A stretch of DNA of 64,000 nucleotides from Linnemannia hyalina (lineage: Eukaryota > Mortierellomycota > Mortierellomycetes > Mortierellales > Mortierellaceae), in NCBI GenBank assembly GCA_019671135.1, contig JAHRHY010000013.1, forward strand, positions 1,612,001 through 1,676,000, in the 5' to 3' direction. This document shows, piece by piece, positions 35,901 through 47,767 of this stretch; within the stretch, counting starts at the first letter, position 1; each line of letters begins with the position of its first letter. Under the pieces are notes generated by a model. It saw only the letters and a list, made by a program, of their open reading frames with translations. It was not told where the DNA came from and searched no databases. A program made the position numbers and the translations under genes.

Positions 35901-37709
35901 TAATACATAGATAAAATTATAATAACGCCAATTCATTCCTTTTTCCTTTATGAATCTAGATGAAAAAGCTTGGTTTCGAATCATCGACAATTCCCTCCTG
36001 TGATGGAGAAGAGGAGGAGGAGGAAAAGGAGGAGGAGAACGGCGATGAATTTCGGGATGTAGCGGAGGAGACCACCAATAAGTCCGACAAGATTGTCTTC
36101 GAGGCCGGTCACATCAAGACCTAGTGGGACGAGATGCTCCGACTCCCATACGACCAGAGACCGCGCTTCTGTATTAGTACGCACTTGGGTGACTCGTTTC
36201 TGGACATCAGCGAGGAAGCTCTTCTGGCGATTCTCTGGGGAGAGTCATCGGGAGATGTGGGCAGGACGACGGAAGCCAATGTGCGGAGTAGGACGGAGGC
36301 CAAGGAGGACCAGGAGTCTGACTATGGCGGGTTGATGAGGCGTCTCGTTATCGGCAAGCCGGAGGATCTGGTGAACAAGGAAGTCGGGCAGACGACATAT
36401 GGCAAAAAGACTACGACCATGCAGGAGCTCTCTACCCAGCACCCATAGATCTACGGACAAGGATCCCTTGCACGCTACACCATCCGAAGGGTTAACGTCC
36501 TGCGGGAAATACACAATCAAAATCTAACAACACCCACACAGCCAACAGCAACAACATCAACATCATCATCAACAGCGGCGCCACAGCTACCCGCGCTGCC
36601 TTCACCCACCGGCTCCATGGCGACAAACAAACGATACGCATTGAGCAACTATCTAAGAACTGATGGTCATCAGCTACAACTACTCGCGTTTGATGTGCGA
36701 CGAGGTTGGGAATCCTCTTTCTCCAAGAACAAGCTTATTCACAGGATCGAGACAGACTTCCCGACGAGACAGTCCATTGTCGATTGGTTTGGGGATGACA
36801 TGTCCTCTGTCGTTGTCGTCGGTGTGGACCCAGGAGAGAAAGTCAGCGGCACCTTTTGTGTGAAGCTCGGCGAGGATTGGGCCGTGAATCTGTTGGTCAA
36901 GAGAAGCTCTTTATACCAGCCAACGTTAGCGCATTGGAGCTGGATGCAGGACTTGAAAGGAGCCCAGCCGGCGGCGGACTCCGGGGGGGGGGGGGGGGGG
37001 GGGCACTAGATGGAGGCGTGTGGGCAGTCCAGGACGTTCGATATTGAAGGAACACTGCAGCCGACCTCGTACGAAACATGGGACAAGATGGTCGAAGCCC
37101 ACCGAAAGTACTTGTCTGCGGAACCACTGCTTCACGAGTTCTATGGACCGCGTACTGTCAAGTTCGCCAACTACGAGCACCGCTAGGCCAAGTTGTCGGA
37201 TATGGATCTTGCTGTTGCTGGTGTCATGAGGTTGGTGGAAGCGGCGGTATCAAGGATTCCCGAGGGCAAGACCCCTACCGTACTGTTTGCATGGGGAAAC
37301 GGATCGTTCCGTTCTGGCTACAACTTAACCTCGCAGCATATGACATTGCAGCGACGGCTTGCTCAGAAGGTAATAGCACAAACGGACACGGTTCAAGTGA
37401 AGCGCCAATTCAATGAGAATAAGTGCAAGTACCAATCAAATTGCTTTATTTTCTACAAACTCGTAGGCCCGCGAAAGAGGGTACTTGGTTCTGTTAGTCG
37501 ACGAGTACCTGACTTCTACAATGTGCCCCACTTGCGTTGCGGTTGGAGTGTCAACGAGATTGGCGAAACCCTCAATGCGTGTTTGCGCCTGTTTGAAGTG
37601 TCAAAGGTGGATTCATCGGGATGTGGTCGGGGCGCATAATATTGCGCTTGTTGGCGAGCAGTATGTGCGGACTCTTGGACGACCAGCGCCCCTACTACGA
37701 CCTCTATAA
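32920..37709 (+). pseudogene. Composite gene: FEN1/XPG-like nuclease N-terminal half plus Fanzor-like RuvC C-terminal half
   Basis: Five exons: 32920-33587, 33706-34943, 35045-35851, 35960-37369 and 37467-37709, with GT-AG introns in matching phases. The start MGVDDLSAKIKKTTGK is FEN1-like. FEN1 active-site positions follow in order: HVDLFGSF, IIHVDGPRSLEKEAEH, HQSDLCIA (Gln at the first acidic site), VVTHDSDLLAY and TGNDYTRGVP. After a basic, Gln/Arg-rich linker, exons 4-5 give RuvC-I VVVGVDPGEK (Asp at 36827), VDEYLTS (Glu at 37503), CPTC/CLKC ribbon and HRDVVGAHNIA (Asp at 37620). The exon 4/5 intron matches copy 1. Inactivating changes are a frame change near 32985 and another near 35500, plus five in-frame stops (34276, 36122, 36446, 37007, 37184), all TAG. 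A 21-G run lies at 36983-37003. Whether it was ever one protein needs an intact relative. Confidence 0.7.
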
Positions 37710-37770
37710 TTTCAACATCGACCATGTTGTAGAACTATCCTAACCCTTAACAGGGGAAGGGATAAACTCT

Positions 37771-38148
37771 GTTACAAAAAGATGTGGTGGCTAGACAGTG
37801 GCGGCGATGCCTTAGGTTAGCAGTCATATTCTTTAGTAGACATAGTATTAGTAGTGCGCCGAGCCCTCTTGTCTGCTCTTTGTCCTTTTACACATCACTT
37901 GGACGAGAGCAGTATTGACAAGAGTTTCGCTGGCACGCTGCAGGTAACAACCCCCTCTTTAATAATATGAATACAAGGTCCTTTTACACATCACTTGGAC
38001 GAGAGCAGTATTGACAAGAGTTTCGCTGGCACGCTGCTATTATCACTTCCTCTCCCTCCAACCTACAACCCCCTTCCCCCCTCCGTACCAATTGAGGACC
38101 TAACAGCGGTCCTACAACTCTGGCCGTCGACCCTCTCCCCTGAGTAAC
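37771..38148. mobile_element. Small GTTAC-ended repeat, copy 1 (MITE-like), with AACTCT target duplication
   Basis: The unit begins GTTACAAAAAGATGTGG and ends CCCCTGAGTAAC, giving GTTAC/GTAAC inverted ends. AACTCT flanks both sides (37765-37770 and 38149-38154). A second copy lies in inverted orientation at 47768-48089. This copy has an internal exact 60-bp duplication (37882-37941 and 37978-38037). It encodes nothing recognisable and lies about 60 bp downstream of the composite nuclease gene. Confidence 0.7.
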
Positions 38149-38154
38149 AACTCT

Positions 38155-38621
38155 GTTCCCAAGCGCGCTGACTGACAGTTCTTTTTTCAAGTCCGAGAGT
38201 GTTATTGATTGTCTGCCTAAGGTAGGCAAACATATGGCGGGGCCAAGCTGCCAACGAATTGAACGCGTGTCTCAATTTTGTTGCATGGAATTGAACAAAC
38301 CAAGCAGCAAATCTTCAACAGAATTATTGGGCGCGAAGGCCCGAGAATTGGCAAGTATTAAAAATGCAACGAATTGAACGCAGCTCTTAATATTTCAATG
38401 ATAGCATGTGCATTGTAAAGTACGAATTTTGAACATACGCTTGATCCCACACGGTCTCTAGATCGTGACGTCTATTGAATCAATTTTTCTAATTCGCCAT
38501 CATAGATCCATTCACTCTTTATTGTCGCTCTTTATTTTGTGATCACTCTAATTCACCCTTCACTCACCTTCAGCTCCTCCTTTACCCTTTCGAACGAGTC
38601 CCAGCTCAGCAAACAATCAAC
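38155..38621. other. Left flank of the Tc1-like gene
   Basis: No gene is seen. The phrase CAACGAATTGAACGC occurs twice (about 38251 and 38366), possibly part of a transposon end, but no matching inverse was placed at the other side. Confidence 0.35.
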
Positions 38622-39613
38622 ATGAAGCCTCGTACGCGATCCATTAAAGAGATAGCCGTACAGCAGCTTGGACAAGGAAAATCGACCAGGGCAGTTGCAT
38701 GCAACCTTCGGATCTCTGTCTCATCGGCGATCAGGATCAGGAACGAGGAAAAGGAAAACATCCCTGAGCCCCATCCTGGCAGACCTAGGAAGATCTCAAC
38801 GAAGACGAGGACGAATCTCGCGCGCCATTTCATCTAAGGCGACTTAACATCGCTAAAGGATGGACAACGATTTATTGAATCAACCGAGGGAGAGCATGTC
38901 TACCTTACCACTATACAGAAGAATCTACTCCAGGAAGGAATGAGGGTCTACTCAGCACCAGACAAGCCGAATCTCACACGGGAACAGATCACAAAAAGGC
39001 TCAGATTCGCAGAAGAACACCATCACTGGAAGGTCGAGGACTGGAAGAACGTGATGTTCTCTTATGAGTGCATCTTCAGCCGCATTGGGTCCTTCGACAA
39101 GAAGTACTACTACCACAGACGCCAACAACAACAACACCTGCCTCACCAAGTTTGGCCGAAACAACAAGGCGGTGGAAGGAAAATAATGGCCTGGGGTTGC
39201 ATTGCACATTCTGGCGTCGGAGACCTCTGCTGGATCGAGGGCAATATGGATTCGGATGCCTATCTCAACCTTCTCCAAAGGCGTGTTCGTCAGTCCCGTG
39301 ATTGGCTAGGCATGGACAAAAAGAAATTCATATTCCAACAGGACAGTGCCCGCATATACACTGCACTCAAATCCATACACTTTTTTGCGAGGCACAGGAT
39401 CAAGGTTTTTGAGTGGCCACCTAATTCGCCCGACCTCAACCTCATCGAGAACGTTTGGTCGTACATCAAAAAGGAGCTGATCGGCAGCCAGAGGCGGCTG
39501 AGGACCAGGACAGGCTGTGGGAACGTGTAGAGGCGATCTGGAGGGAGATTCTGCCGGAGTACCTTCACAAACTGTACGAGAGCATGTCCGACCGCCTGGA
39601 GATGGTGATTTAG
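38622..39613 (+). pseudogene. Tc1/mariner transposase, inactive
   Basis: The N terminus MKPRTRSIKEIAVQQ has a helix-turn-helix and the GRPRKIS hook of Tc1 proteins. The catalytic core shows FSYE where FSDE is expected (first Asp replaced by Tyr, codon at 39063), FQQDSARIYTA (second Asp) and PPNSPDLNLIENVWS (third acidic site, DD34D/E spacing). There is a stop (TAA) at 38834 and a frame change near 39500, after which LPEYLHKLYESM continues to the TAG at 39611. The replaced Asp and breaks make it inactive. Length matches the family (about 330 residues). Confidence 0.8.
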
Positions 39614-41366
39614 GACAAAGGACGCGACACCAAGTACTGATGACCGCGGTAGATGAAGGGCATGCAACAGATTCAGTCATTTAGAAAAACTGATACAATG
39701 AACTTATTTATTTTAAAGCGATGTCGATGACGATTCTACAAAGTAACCCTGGTTGGGATTTCATGTGAACAATGAGGAGGAGAGAGTATAACAATAGAGC
39801 GAGACTTGGGAGTAGAGGGTTAGGATGAGAATGAGAAACGTTGATGAATGTCAAAGACTGCAATTCATCGAACCAGTTTTTCTAAGCACTAAAACACCCC
39901 CTGTCAGTGCAAAACTAACAGGGTGTGTCTGACAGGGTATTCTCAGTCATTCCCTTTCAGAGTAGAAATGCTTTTGAAAATTGTCCTTGTTTGTGGGTTT
40001 GTGTTCGTTGCTGCTCAACGTTTGTTGCTTGCACGCCTTGCTTGATATCTCGCTGGAGAATGATCACCGCAGCCTTTGCTTAAGTAGCCTTTCTTCCAAC
40101 TTATCCTCCTACCTTCTTTGTCCCTTTCTTTTTTTTTTTTGTCTCCTTTTCTCTTTGTCTCCCTCTCTCCCTGTCTCCCTCCCTCCCTCCCTCCCTCTCT
40201 CTTCCCTCTCTTTCTATTTTTGTCTCCCTCTCTGTTTGTCTCCCTCTTGCTGCATCTCAGTGTCTGTTCACTCACTCCTCATTCTCTATTAAAGGTAGGA
40301 GTGTTATTTATATTCTCATAGGGCTCAATAAAGAACCCCAGCTTCTTTCTCACCATTTCCCTCTCCCCAGCTGTTCATATTACATTTTTTTTGGCGAAGA
40401 ATCGAGGGATCATTCCCACACAACTTTGAACAAAAACACACACACACTTTAACACTCACAAAAACGTACTTACTTATTCATTCACACACACAAACGCTTA
40501 TCCATTCACTCACTCACACTCATCGACTTATTCATTCACACTCATCGACTCACCATCCATCCATTCATTCATTCATTCATTCATTCATTTATACAACAAA
40601 GACACAACAAAAAAAAGAAAACAGAAAAAAAGTCATTTTGTTACCATCCACTTCACTGCTTTTCTTTGTCCACAAACTCGTGCCTCGTTCTCACAGGGGG
40701 AGGAGAGCAGTTGCATCTCAGTGTCTGTTCACTCACTCCTTATTCTCTATTAAAGGTAGGTAGTATTATATATTCTCATAGGGCTCAATAAGACCCCCAG
40801 CTTCTTTCTCGCCATTTTCCTCTCCCCAGCTGTTCATATTACATCTCTCTCTCTCTGTCTCCCTCCCTCCCTCTCTCTTCCCTCTCTTTCTCTTTTTGTC
40901 TCCCTCTCTCTTTATATATCCATCTCTCTTTTCTGTCTCTGTGTGTCTGTCTGTTACTCCCTTCTTAGCTGCAGGAAAGCGAGGCCAACGAGCGAAGACT
41001 TTTTCATGGTTACCTTCCCTTTTTCTCGTGTTCGCCTTGCCTTTTTTGTTTCATGTTCTTGGTAAACTTGTCCTTCTCTTCCCTCTCCATCATCTCAGCT
41101 CGTATGCACACACTCACGCACAACACACAACACATACACACACAGACAAGCACTCGCCCATACTCTCTAACTATCTCCTCTCACCCTTGCCTCTTCCTTC
41201 TTGTCTTCCCCTCTTCTTCCCCTCCTTTCTGATCGGCACTTGATTCTCACACCCATCCCTGAAAACCGAAAGAACCCGCTGCAACAAAACATATATCCAA
41301 TGGTAATAAAAAGCGTAAGTTTTGTATTCAAGGCCATAAACTTGGCATTTGCTCTCCTCCTAAAGA
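39614..41366. repeat. Intergenic, low-complexity with a 135-bp direct repeat pair
   Basis: Two copies of a unit beginning TGCATCTCAGTGTCTG and ending CTGTTCATATTACAT lie at about 40253-40386 and 40714-40845, each next to a CT-rich microsatellite (40130-40247 and 40846-40930). Between them are ACAC and ATTC runs (about 40436-40590). A shorter relative (GGCTCA, TTTCTTTCTCACCATTTTCCTCTCC) is at 62432-62480. A CA run is at 41108-41146. No gene is recognised. The pair might be ends of a tiny LTR-like element but no target duplication was found. Confidence 0.55.
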
Positions 41367-44300
41367 TTAAGCATTACTGCCCTTCCCTTTCCTTCCTCTG
41401 CCACGTCCTTTCCCCCCTCCACGTCCTCTCCCTCTACCACGCCCCCGCTCTTCAACGCGCTTCGATCCTCGGCCAATGTTCCAATGATGCCCCCTCCTCT
41501 TCTTCGGGTTTTGGTTCTGATCCTGTACAGTGCCATCCACCTTTCGCTTTGCTTCCCACCACTGATTAAATTCCTGAAAGGCCTTCATCTTCTCGGGATA
41601 CTCCTCGAACGTCGCCATGATGGTCTTGAAGTCGTTGGTATAGCCGAGCTGCGCCTCCTCGCTAACGTCCAGGTCGCTTATCGTATTCGTAAATTTCCTC
41701 ACGGCACTTGCGGTCTTCGAATGCACAGCCTTGATCGCCTTGCTCCTCTTTGATACGGCGGATGGTGCCTTAAGGAATAGCTCCTTCAACCGCGCGGCAA
41801 ACTCTGACTGAGACAATACAGGCCTACCTCTCTCCTTCCTACCCTTACCCTTACCGCGCCTATCCTTGTTAGCGGCTGTGCTCTCAGCATAGGTATTGGC
41901 CCTGACATGCTGGAGCTCGTCGAGCGTTGAATTAAGTCGAGGATTATCCTGCATGCCCTCGGTGTACCATCGCTTTTCAATCATCCCTGTGAAAAAAAGA
42001 ATATCACCATCGTGCCTCATTACATAGTAAAAATGGCGGCAGACCCAGCCCTTATTCTGCATTGAAGCGCATGAACAAAAGTGGGTACTATCCATCATAA
42101 GCACCATATACTCCGGCAACGTCGTCGATTCTGTACTTGAAACCGTGATCAAGTATACTTTGTCAACCTTGCACTCAACGTTCTCGACAATAGTGCAAAT
42201 AGATCTCCTGAGAAGGTTTTCTCTGCTCAAATCATCCTAATTGAATGAAAAAAGGAGTAGAAAAAAAGGAGTAGAAAAACAATGAGAAACCACTAACGGG
42301 ATTTTATACTTTGACAGCAATCATCATACAGACTTACTTTGGAGATATCTTGAGAAAAGCTTTGAGGGTCGATAACTCTATGCTGGAAACCATAGGACTG
42401 AGCAAGCTCGATTCTCATTTGGCTCATAGCATAGTGATCCAGGAACCGACTGGAAGCAGAGAGCACCATCTTCAAGTCACAAGCAATGACCCCGTCGAGG
42501 TCTTTGCTGTGATTGGTCACTCTACCGACGATGGCAAAAGCGAGCTCCTTGTTGAGCTTCGTAGAGATGAATTCCAGGAGTCGCTGCAAAGGTGTCTGAC
42601 TGTTGACACCGAGCATCTTGATCAACCTGTGGGTCATCTCAACTCGCTGCGAAGACCGCATCCCGGCGGTAAAGATGGTCTTGACCCAAGGGCCCAGTGC
42701 TCTCGACGGCGGCGCATTCTTCTCAGGTACTTGCCCCAGTCTCCCCACTCGTACTCAACAAACATATGATCGTCTCTATCCACAAGCTGGTCGTCCTGGC
42801 TCGACGAGTCCTTCTTTTCCTCACCTTTGACCTTCTCTACCTTCTTGCCCTTGACCTTGCTTTTGATCTCAGGCTCGCGACGCTCCCCTCTGCCTTCCCC
42901 ACCAAATCTTTGACAAAGACCCATCCATATCATCCTGAAGGCATCCTCTGTAATAGCTTCTCGGGCTTCATTGAAAACATCCATGAACGCCTCCTGATCC
43001 ACGCGTTTTGGGAATACTCTCTTGATGTGTCGACGTATGTTCTTGAGCATATGCCAAATACATGATACAATATTGGTCCTGCCCGTCAACACCTGATCGG
43101 CTGCCGCCTCCATCGCCGCCTCCTCGTCCATAATGATTGTTGTAGGATAAACGTACCCAGTCTCGGTCTTGGTGGCCTCCAGCTACTGCTGCAATCCCCA
43201 GGCATAATACTCCTGGCTCGCACAGGCAATCAACCGTGTACGATTTGTGGAGTCAACGACGACAAAGCAAGTCAAGCTCATGCCCAATCGATTAGTTTTG
43301 GCGGTATTGTCGTGTACAACAATACAGTGGTAACGCTTGTACAAAGCAACCTGCTCTGGAGACATCCAGAACAGTCGATCCAGACAGCATTCCTCGTCCA
43401 CCTCAGAGGAAAAAAACCACCGCTCCTTCTGCATCTTCGTACACAAGTAGGCCTGCAGTAATGTTGCTTCCGCGTTCTGGGATGGTGGTCGGCGAGCATT
43501 CTTATACATCTTCAGTCGGGCGTCGATCTGTTGCTTGTTGAAGACCTTGTTGGAGTTGGTGTATGTCTGTTCCAGCTGTAACATTGTTGCCTCGATCGAA
43601 GAATCCGTCTGTGCACGCTCCTTTATAATCTCAACCATTCTTGGGGAGAGACGATTGATCATGTGGAGATCCTGCCTAGGCTGGTGACCATTGTGTTGGA
43701 GAGATCTGATCTTGGAGAGGCGCCAAGCAGGCCTGATCTCTAATGGACTTGTGAAATTGAGGCCGAACAGACACCCACAACGTGTGCTCTTTTGGGAGTC
43801 TCGCGACTTTTCTGGGTCAACGCTCTGTTGGGCAATGTGAGAACCCTCTCTGCTACACGCGAAATAAACTGTATAACAAAAACAGAGCGCAAGAAAAGAA
43901 AGTGGCGTAAATAATTGGTTCTGGATCATGCACCACACTTTTCAATTCTCTAAATTTTATCCTGGCTTTGTCGTTATTTCTCCCCTCAACTTACCATGGA
44001 GACCTTTCTCAGGACTGGTCGTGTTCGAGGAACGAACTTTGATGTCGACGTTTCTGCTCAAGCCCCAGTCCTTGACAAAGTCGATCAAAGTCTCTGAGTG
44101 CGGGAAAATGTCTCCCTCGTGTGGTTCCCATTCGTCGGCCAGTCTCACGTGGTCCGTATTCAGTATTGATCCGTGAGCGTACACTTTAAGAATAGTCGGA
44201 TTCAAGCAATCCTCCTGAACCTTGCACTCGGTATTAGTGGACGCGGCAGGCATACTGGTAGCGGCTGGTTTTTTGGTGGTTAGCGTCTCAGGAATGTTGA

Positions 44301-45575
44301 CGGTGTATGGTCTGATAATAGTGGACAGGTCTCTGGTGGGGACAGCACAGCTCTTTATCACATCCTCGAATGAAGGAAGATCGGACCCCGAGTCTGTGTT
44401 TGAATCCGAAAGGTTATCGTCCTCATCCATAGAGTTCCAGTCCTCGCTACCGCTCATTTCCTTGCCATTGTTTTGGTCCTTGCCGTCATCGGTTCTTTTG
44501 CCATTGTATAGTGGATCGTCCCATGTCACAAAGTTGGCGATTGCACAACGAAGTAGGTCAATCTCTGTCTCCAAACTCCAGACCATTGGGGAAACCGAGG
44601 CCTATTATTTGACAGTAGGAAAAACAGCGAATTAATAAAAAACAATAAAGTAAGACGATGGCCAAGCATATTAATCGTACGTACCCATTGGTGAGCAAAT
44701 TGAACCGACTTGTATTTTGGGGTAGTATCCTCAGAGTACTGCCTGGTCTTTTGCACGCCTTCGCTCTATTAGATGAGCAAAATGCACAAGGTAAATAAAA
44801 ATAATGATCTTACAAGGACATTTTCATGTTTATGTCTTTGGCTATTATCGACACAAACGTTACAGGCCGGCTGTCATCACTGTTGGGACGTACTTCATCG
44901 TCAGCGGCCTTACTTTTCTCTTTGCTCTCATCGTTCGTCTCCTCCTTGCTCTCACCGTTCATTTCCTCCCTGCTCTCACCGTTCATGTCATCCTTGTCCT
45001 CGCCGTGAGTTTCGCCTCCTTTTCCCATCGTATCGTTACCGCTCGTCTCCTCCACACCATCCCCTGACTTTTTTAAATAATGAAGGATTAGTTAGTATAG
45101 AACATTAAAAAGATGCAATAGCAATGCATTGTTATTAATTGTCGTTTCATTCCATTACCTTGGGTGCAGACTTGATGTTCAAGAGGGGGAAGCCTTGCGC
45201 CTATAAAACAAATACTGCCTGCGTTATGAATCACATTTTTTAAAATAGTATAGCTGAAACCATGGCGCACAAGATCGCAGAAAATAATCTTGTTACCTTT
45301 TCGTAGCCTAAGACCCGCGCCAAATAAGCGGTTCGATAAATCGGAATGTTCTTTTCCTCCCATCCATAGCACCCGTTCTTGAAGAGAATGTCATGTTCGA
45401 CTGCAAATGCGGCAATAATTCCGCACGAGACCCCATCCTGTCTGGGCACCTTGATAGAGGCAAGAAAGGCGTTGTCGATTTCCTTCCAAGGCGATTTTTC
45501 ACGTACACGGCACACGGAAATGGTTTTTTAAAACATCCAACTCTCTGTCAACGAACTGTGTACCATTCGAGTTGA
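41367..45575 (-). pseudogene. Mutator-like (MULE) transposase with SWIM finger, joined upstream to a Ulp1-type protease remnant
   Basis: Reading on the minus strand, the first block (about 45575-45297) ends with RQDGVSCGIIAAF, the Asp/Gln-Cys end of a C48/Ulp1 cysteine protease; its His half is missing. Small exons follow at 45200-45159, 45067-44814 (acidic ESKEE repeats) and 44763-44685, then 44601-43995 and 43847 onward, with introns whose phases agree. These lead to a FAR1-like zinc region (TRCGCLFGLNF) and the MULE core: VVHDNTAKTNRLGM, IIMDEEAAMEAA and a SWIM finger CSCASMQNKGWVCRHFYYV near 42045. The tail is a Gly/Arg-rich stretch. A TAG replaces Gln at 43183, and a frame change occurs near 42700. 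Ulp1 and MULE functions are known together in some eukaryotic MULEs; a single spliced protein is an inference here. Confidence 0.7.
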
Positions 45576-45764
45576 CGTATACAGTCCGAATTTGCAAGAG
45601 AGATACAAAATAAATAGGCACCAAGCAAGATGCGATTTTTTAAAAACTAGTCTCCTATCTGCATTTCATGGCAAAGATGCAACATAGTCAGAACAAGTTT
45701 TGAAATATCATCGACAAGATCTAATGCCCTTAATTTCGATGCGAAGGATGCGATCTGTTGATGG

Positions 45765-45985
45765 ACATGTACATTCAAGAGAGATCTATGCAAAAAACTA
45801 TGGTACATTTCTGTTTGGAAAAGTTGGCGGTGATTGGTAGGACTATTACGCCCGGAATATTACAATGGTTAGCATACGTGATTGCCGTTATACAAATACT
45901 CTTGTCTGATTGTCACTATGAACCTCATCAAGAAGGACATAGATGTGGAAGATACCACGTTGTATTTGGATCTGAGTGGTCTCCT
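45765..45985. repeat. 221-bp direct repeat, copy 1
   Basis: The segment begins ACATGTACATTCA and ends TGGTCTCCT. It matches 48091-48312 at about 95% identity by eye. It sits exactly between the truncated 5' end of the MULE/Ulp1 remnant and the truncated Helitron. Confidence 0.8.
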
Positions 45986-47760
45986 GAGCGTACTGCGCTC
46001 CAATGCAGCTCTGTCTAGAACATCAGCGATGGGTTCGTCCAAACGAAAGGCGTGCATGAACTGACCGGGAAGATGCAAATGCAACCTGGTGACGGAAGGA
46101 TAAGCACTGTGTAGGCGGAATCCGAATATGCGCCAAGCGGACTCGGAGGCAGAGACATAGCGACCGTCGATGAAATCAATGATCTCGTTGACTTCTGGCA
46201 CAGGTAGATCACCGGCTCTGGCTTGAGCTCCGTCTTGTGCCGGCTGTTGGACCACAACAGTGGCTCGATCGTGGCCCTTGTAGACGTACTTGTACAGATA
46301 CTTGACGGCAGTGGAAGAGGTACAGCTCTCGACATTGATATGTGCACCATACTTCGCAGCCAGATAAGGATTGTGCGGAACGACCCAACGGTTGTCAATC
46401 TCGAAATCTCCTCGGCCATCGATCCTGACCGTCCTTCCATCCATGCGGCGCCGGTACTGTGGGTATCTATTTGGTCCGTTTGTGGTGGTTGCGAGGAAGG
46501 GCTTGGCATAGCCTTTGGTACATACGCCGTTTTCCATGCATGGAGAGTTCCTGTTCGCCGGTCCACATGGGCCATGGATCATGGATTTTATAACAGTCTC
46601 GTAGGCGGCTGGATGAGTTGCAGGGTTGGGAATCTCGGCAGAATGTATTTGTCGTAGTCCTCAGGCGATCCAGGTTTGTGCTCGGGGCCCATGATGAGCA
46701 GAATGTGTGCATGGGGGAGTCCACGCTTCTGGAACTCAATAACATGAATCATGCCGACAACCTTTCCAAGGACTTGGCTTTTCAATAGATCATGCAGGAG
46801 TTCCTTCAGCTTGATGTGAAAGACGCGGGTCGTCAGATCCGGACGGTTCGCCGCTGTCTGGTTCGGGAAAAGTTCAGACGTGATTTCCGGCCACTTGGGG
46901 TTACAGGTAAAAGTGACGAAATAATCCGGAGTCGATTCGAAGGCACGGACAATGGCCATTGCATCTTGGTACAACTGCTGCATGTATCGGGGTCCGCTGA
47001 CATAGCTTGAAGGCAGGACAACCCGTCTTCCAACGGCGGCGGCGTCGACATCCCCAGCATTCACCGCATCTTGTAAGCCTGTGGAGACATCATGCCAAAA
47101 AAAAATTAGAATTCTGAGAATGACCATCAAGTGATTTTCAAAATGTCTTTAACATTTCATTTCAAAAATGACCCCGTTGATTACCTAAGTAGAGCTCAAT
47201 GCGCAGGGTCTGCTGATTATGCTTCAGAAAATTGAGACGATTCATGTCCATAGTGCAAAACATATCGACCATCAATTGCTGAAAGAGCCGTTTCGAACGA
47301 AGCATATACTCGCTGCTATCGTCAATGCGGTACTGGAGCCGATACGCTAAAAATCCATCATGGTAATCCTGCGAGGGTTGTTGCCTTGAGCTTGGTCCTG
47401 GTCATCTTCATCGTCCTCATGCTCGCCCTCATCGTCAATTGTCGAGATCCATTTCCATTCCAGCTTGTGGATCGGCGTCGTCAAGGATTTCATCATTATA
47501 GCCCTGGTCGACCTGCTCCTCGAGGTCGTACTCAAAGTCATCGTTGTCGCTGTCGATGTCGTTGTCGTTATCGTTATCGTTATCATTATCATTGTTACTG
47601 TCGTTGTCGTTGTCACTGTTGATGTCGATGTCGCTGTCGCTGTTGTTATCGTTGTCGTCAAGGTCCATCTCATTAGCGTTGGGTTGATCCAGCAGTGGCT
47701 GTGGATCATGAGGTGGAACAGGATGTTGATAAGCAAGTTGTGGATCTAGGACATGTTGCA
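45986..47760 (-). pseudogene. Helitron Rep (HUH) fragment, copy 1
   Basis: On the minus strand the gene begins in an Asp/Asn-rich low-complexity stretch (47750-47430). It continues with YMLRSKRLFQQLMVDM, then an intron (about 47190-47075), YFVTFTCNPKWPEI and the HUH motif FQKRGLPHAHIL. The paired-tyrosine Rep motif KYLYKYVYKG follows. Homology to copy 2 stops at GAGCGTACTGCGCTCC (about 45987), directly at the 221-bp repeat, so the helicase half is absent. Frame breaks lie near 47345 (a T missing) and 46625. Helitrons move by rolling circle using Rep plus Pif1-like helicase. This piece cannot be autonomous. Confidence 0.8.
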
Positions 47761-47767
47761 AGACATT

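Noticed and set aside
40253..40845. LTR retrotransposon reading of the 135-bp repeat pair
   Set aside because: No primer-binding site, polypurine tract or target duplication could be seen; it is kept only as a low-interest repeat.
47435..47761. Asp/Asn-rich frame as a separate gene
   Set aside because: It is a low-complexity N-terminal part of the Helitron gene and is continuous with Rep motifs on the same strand.
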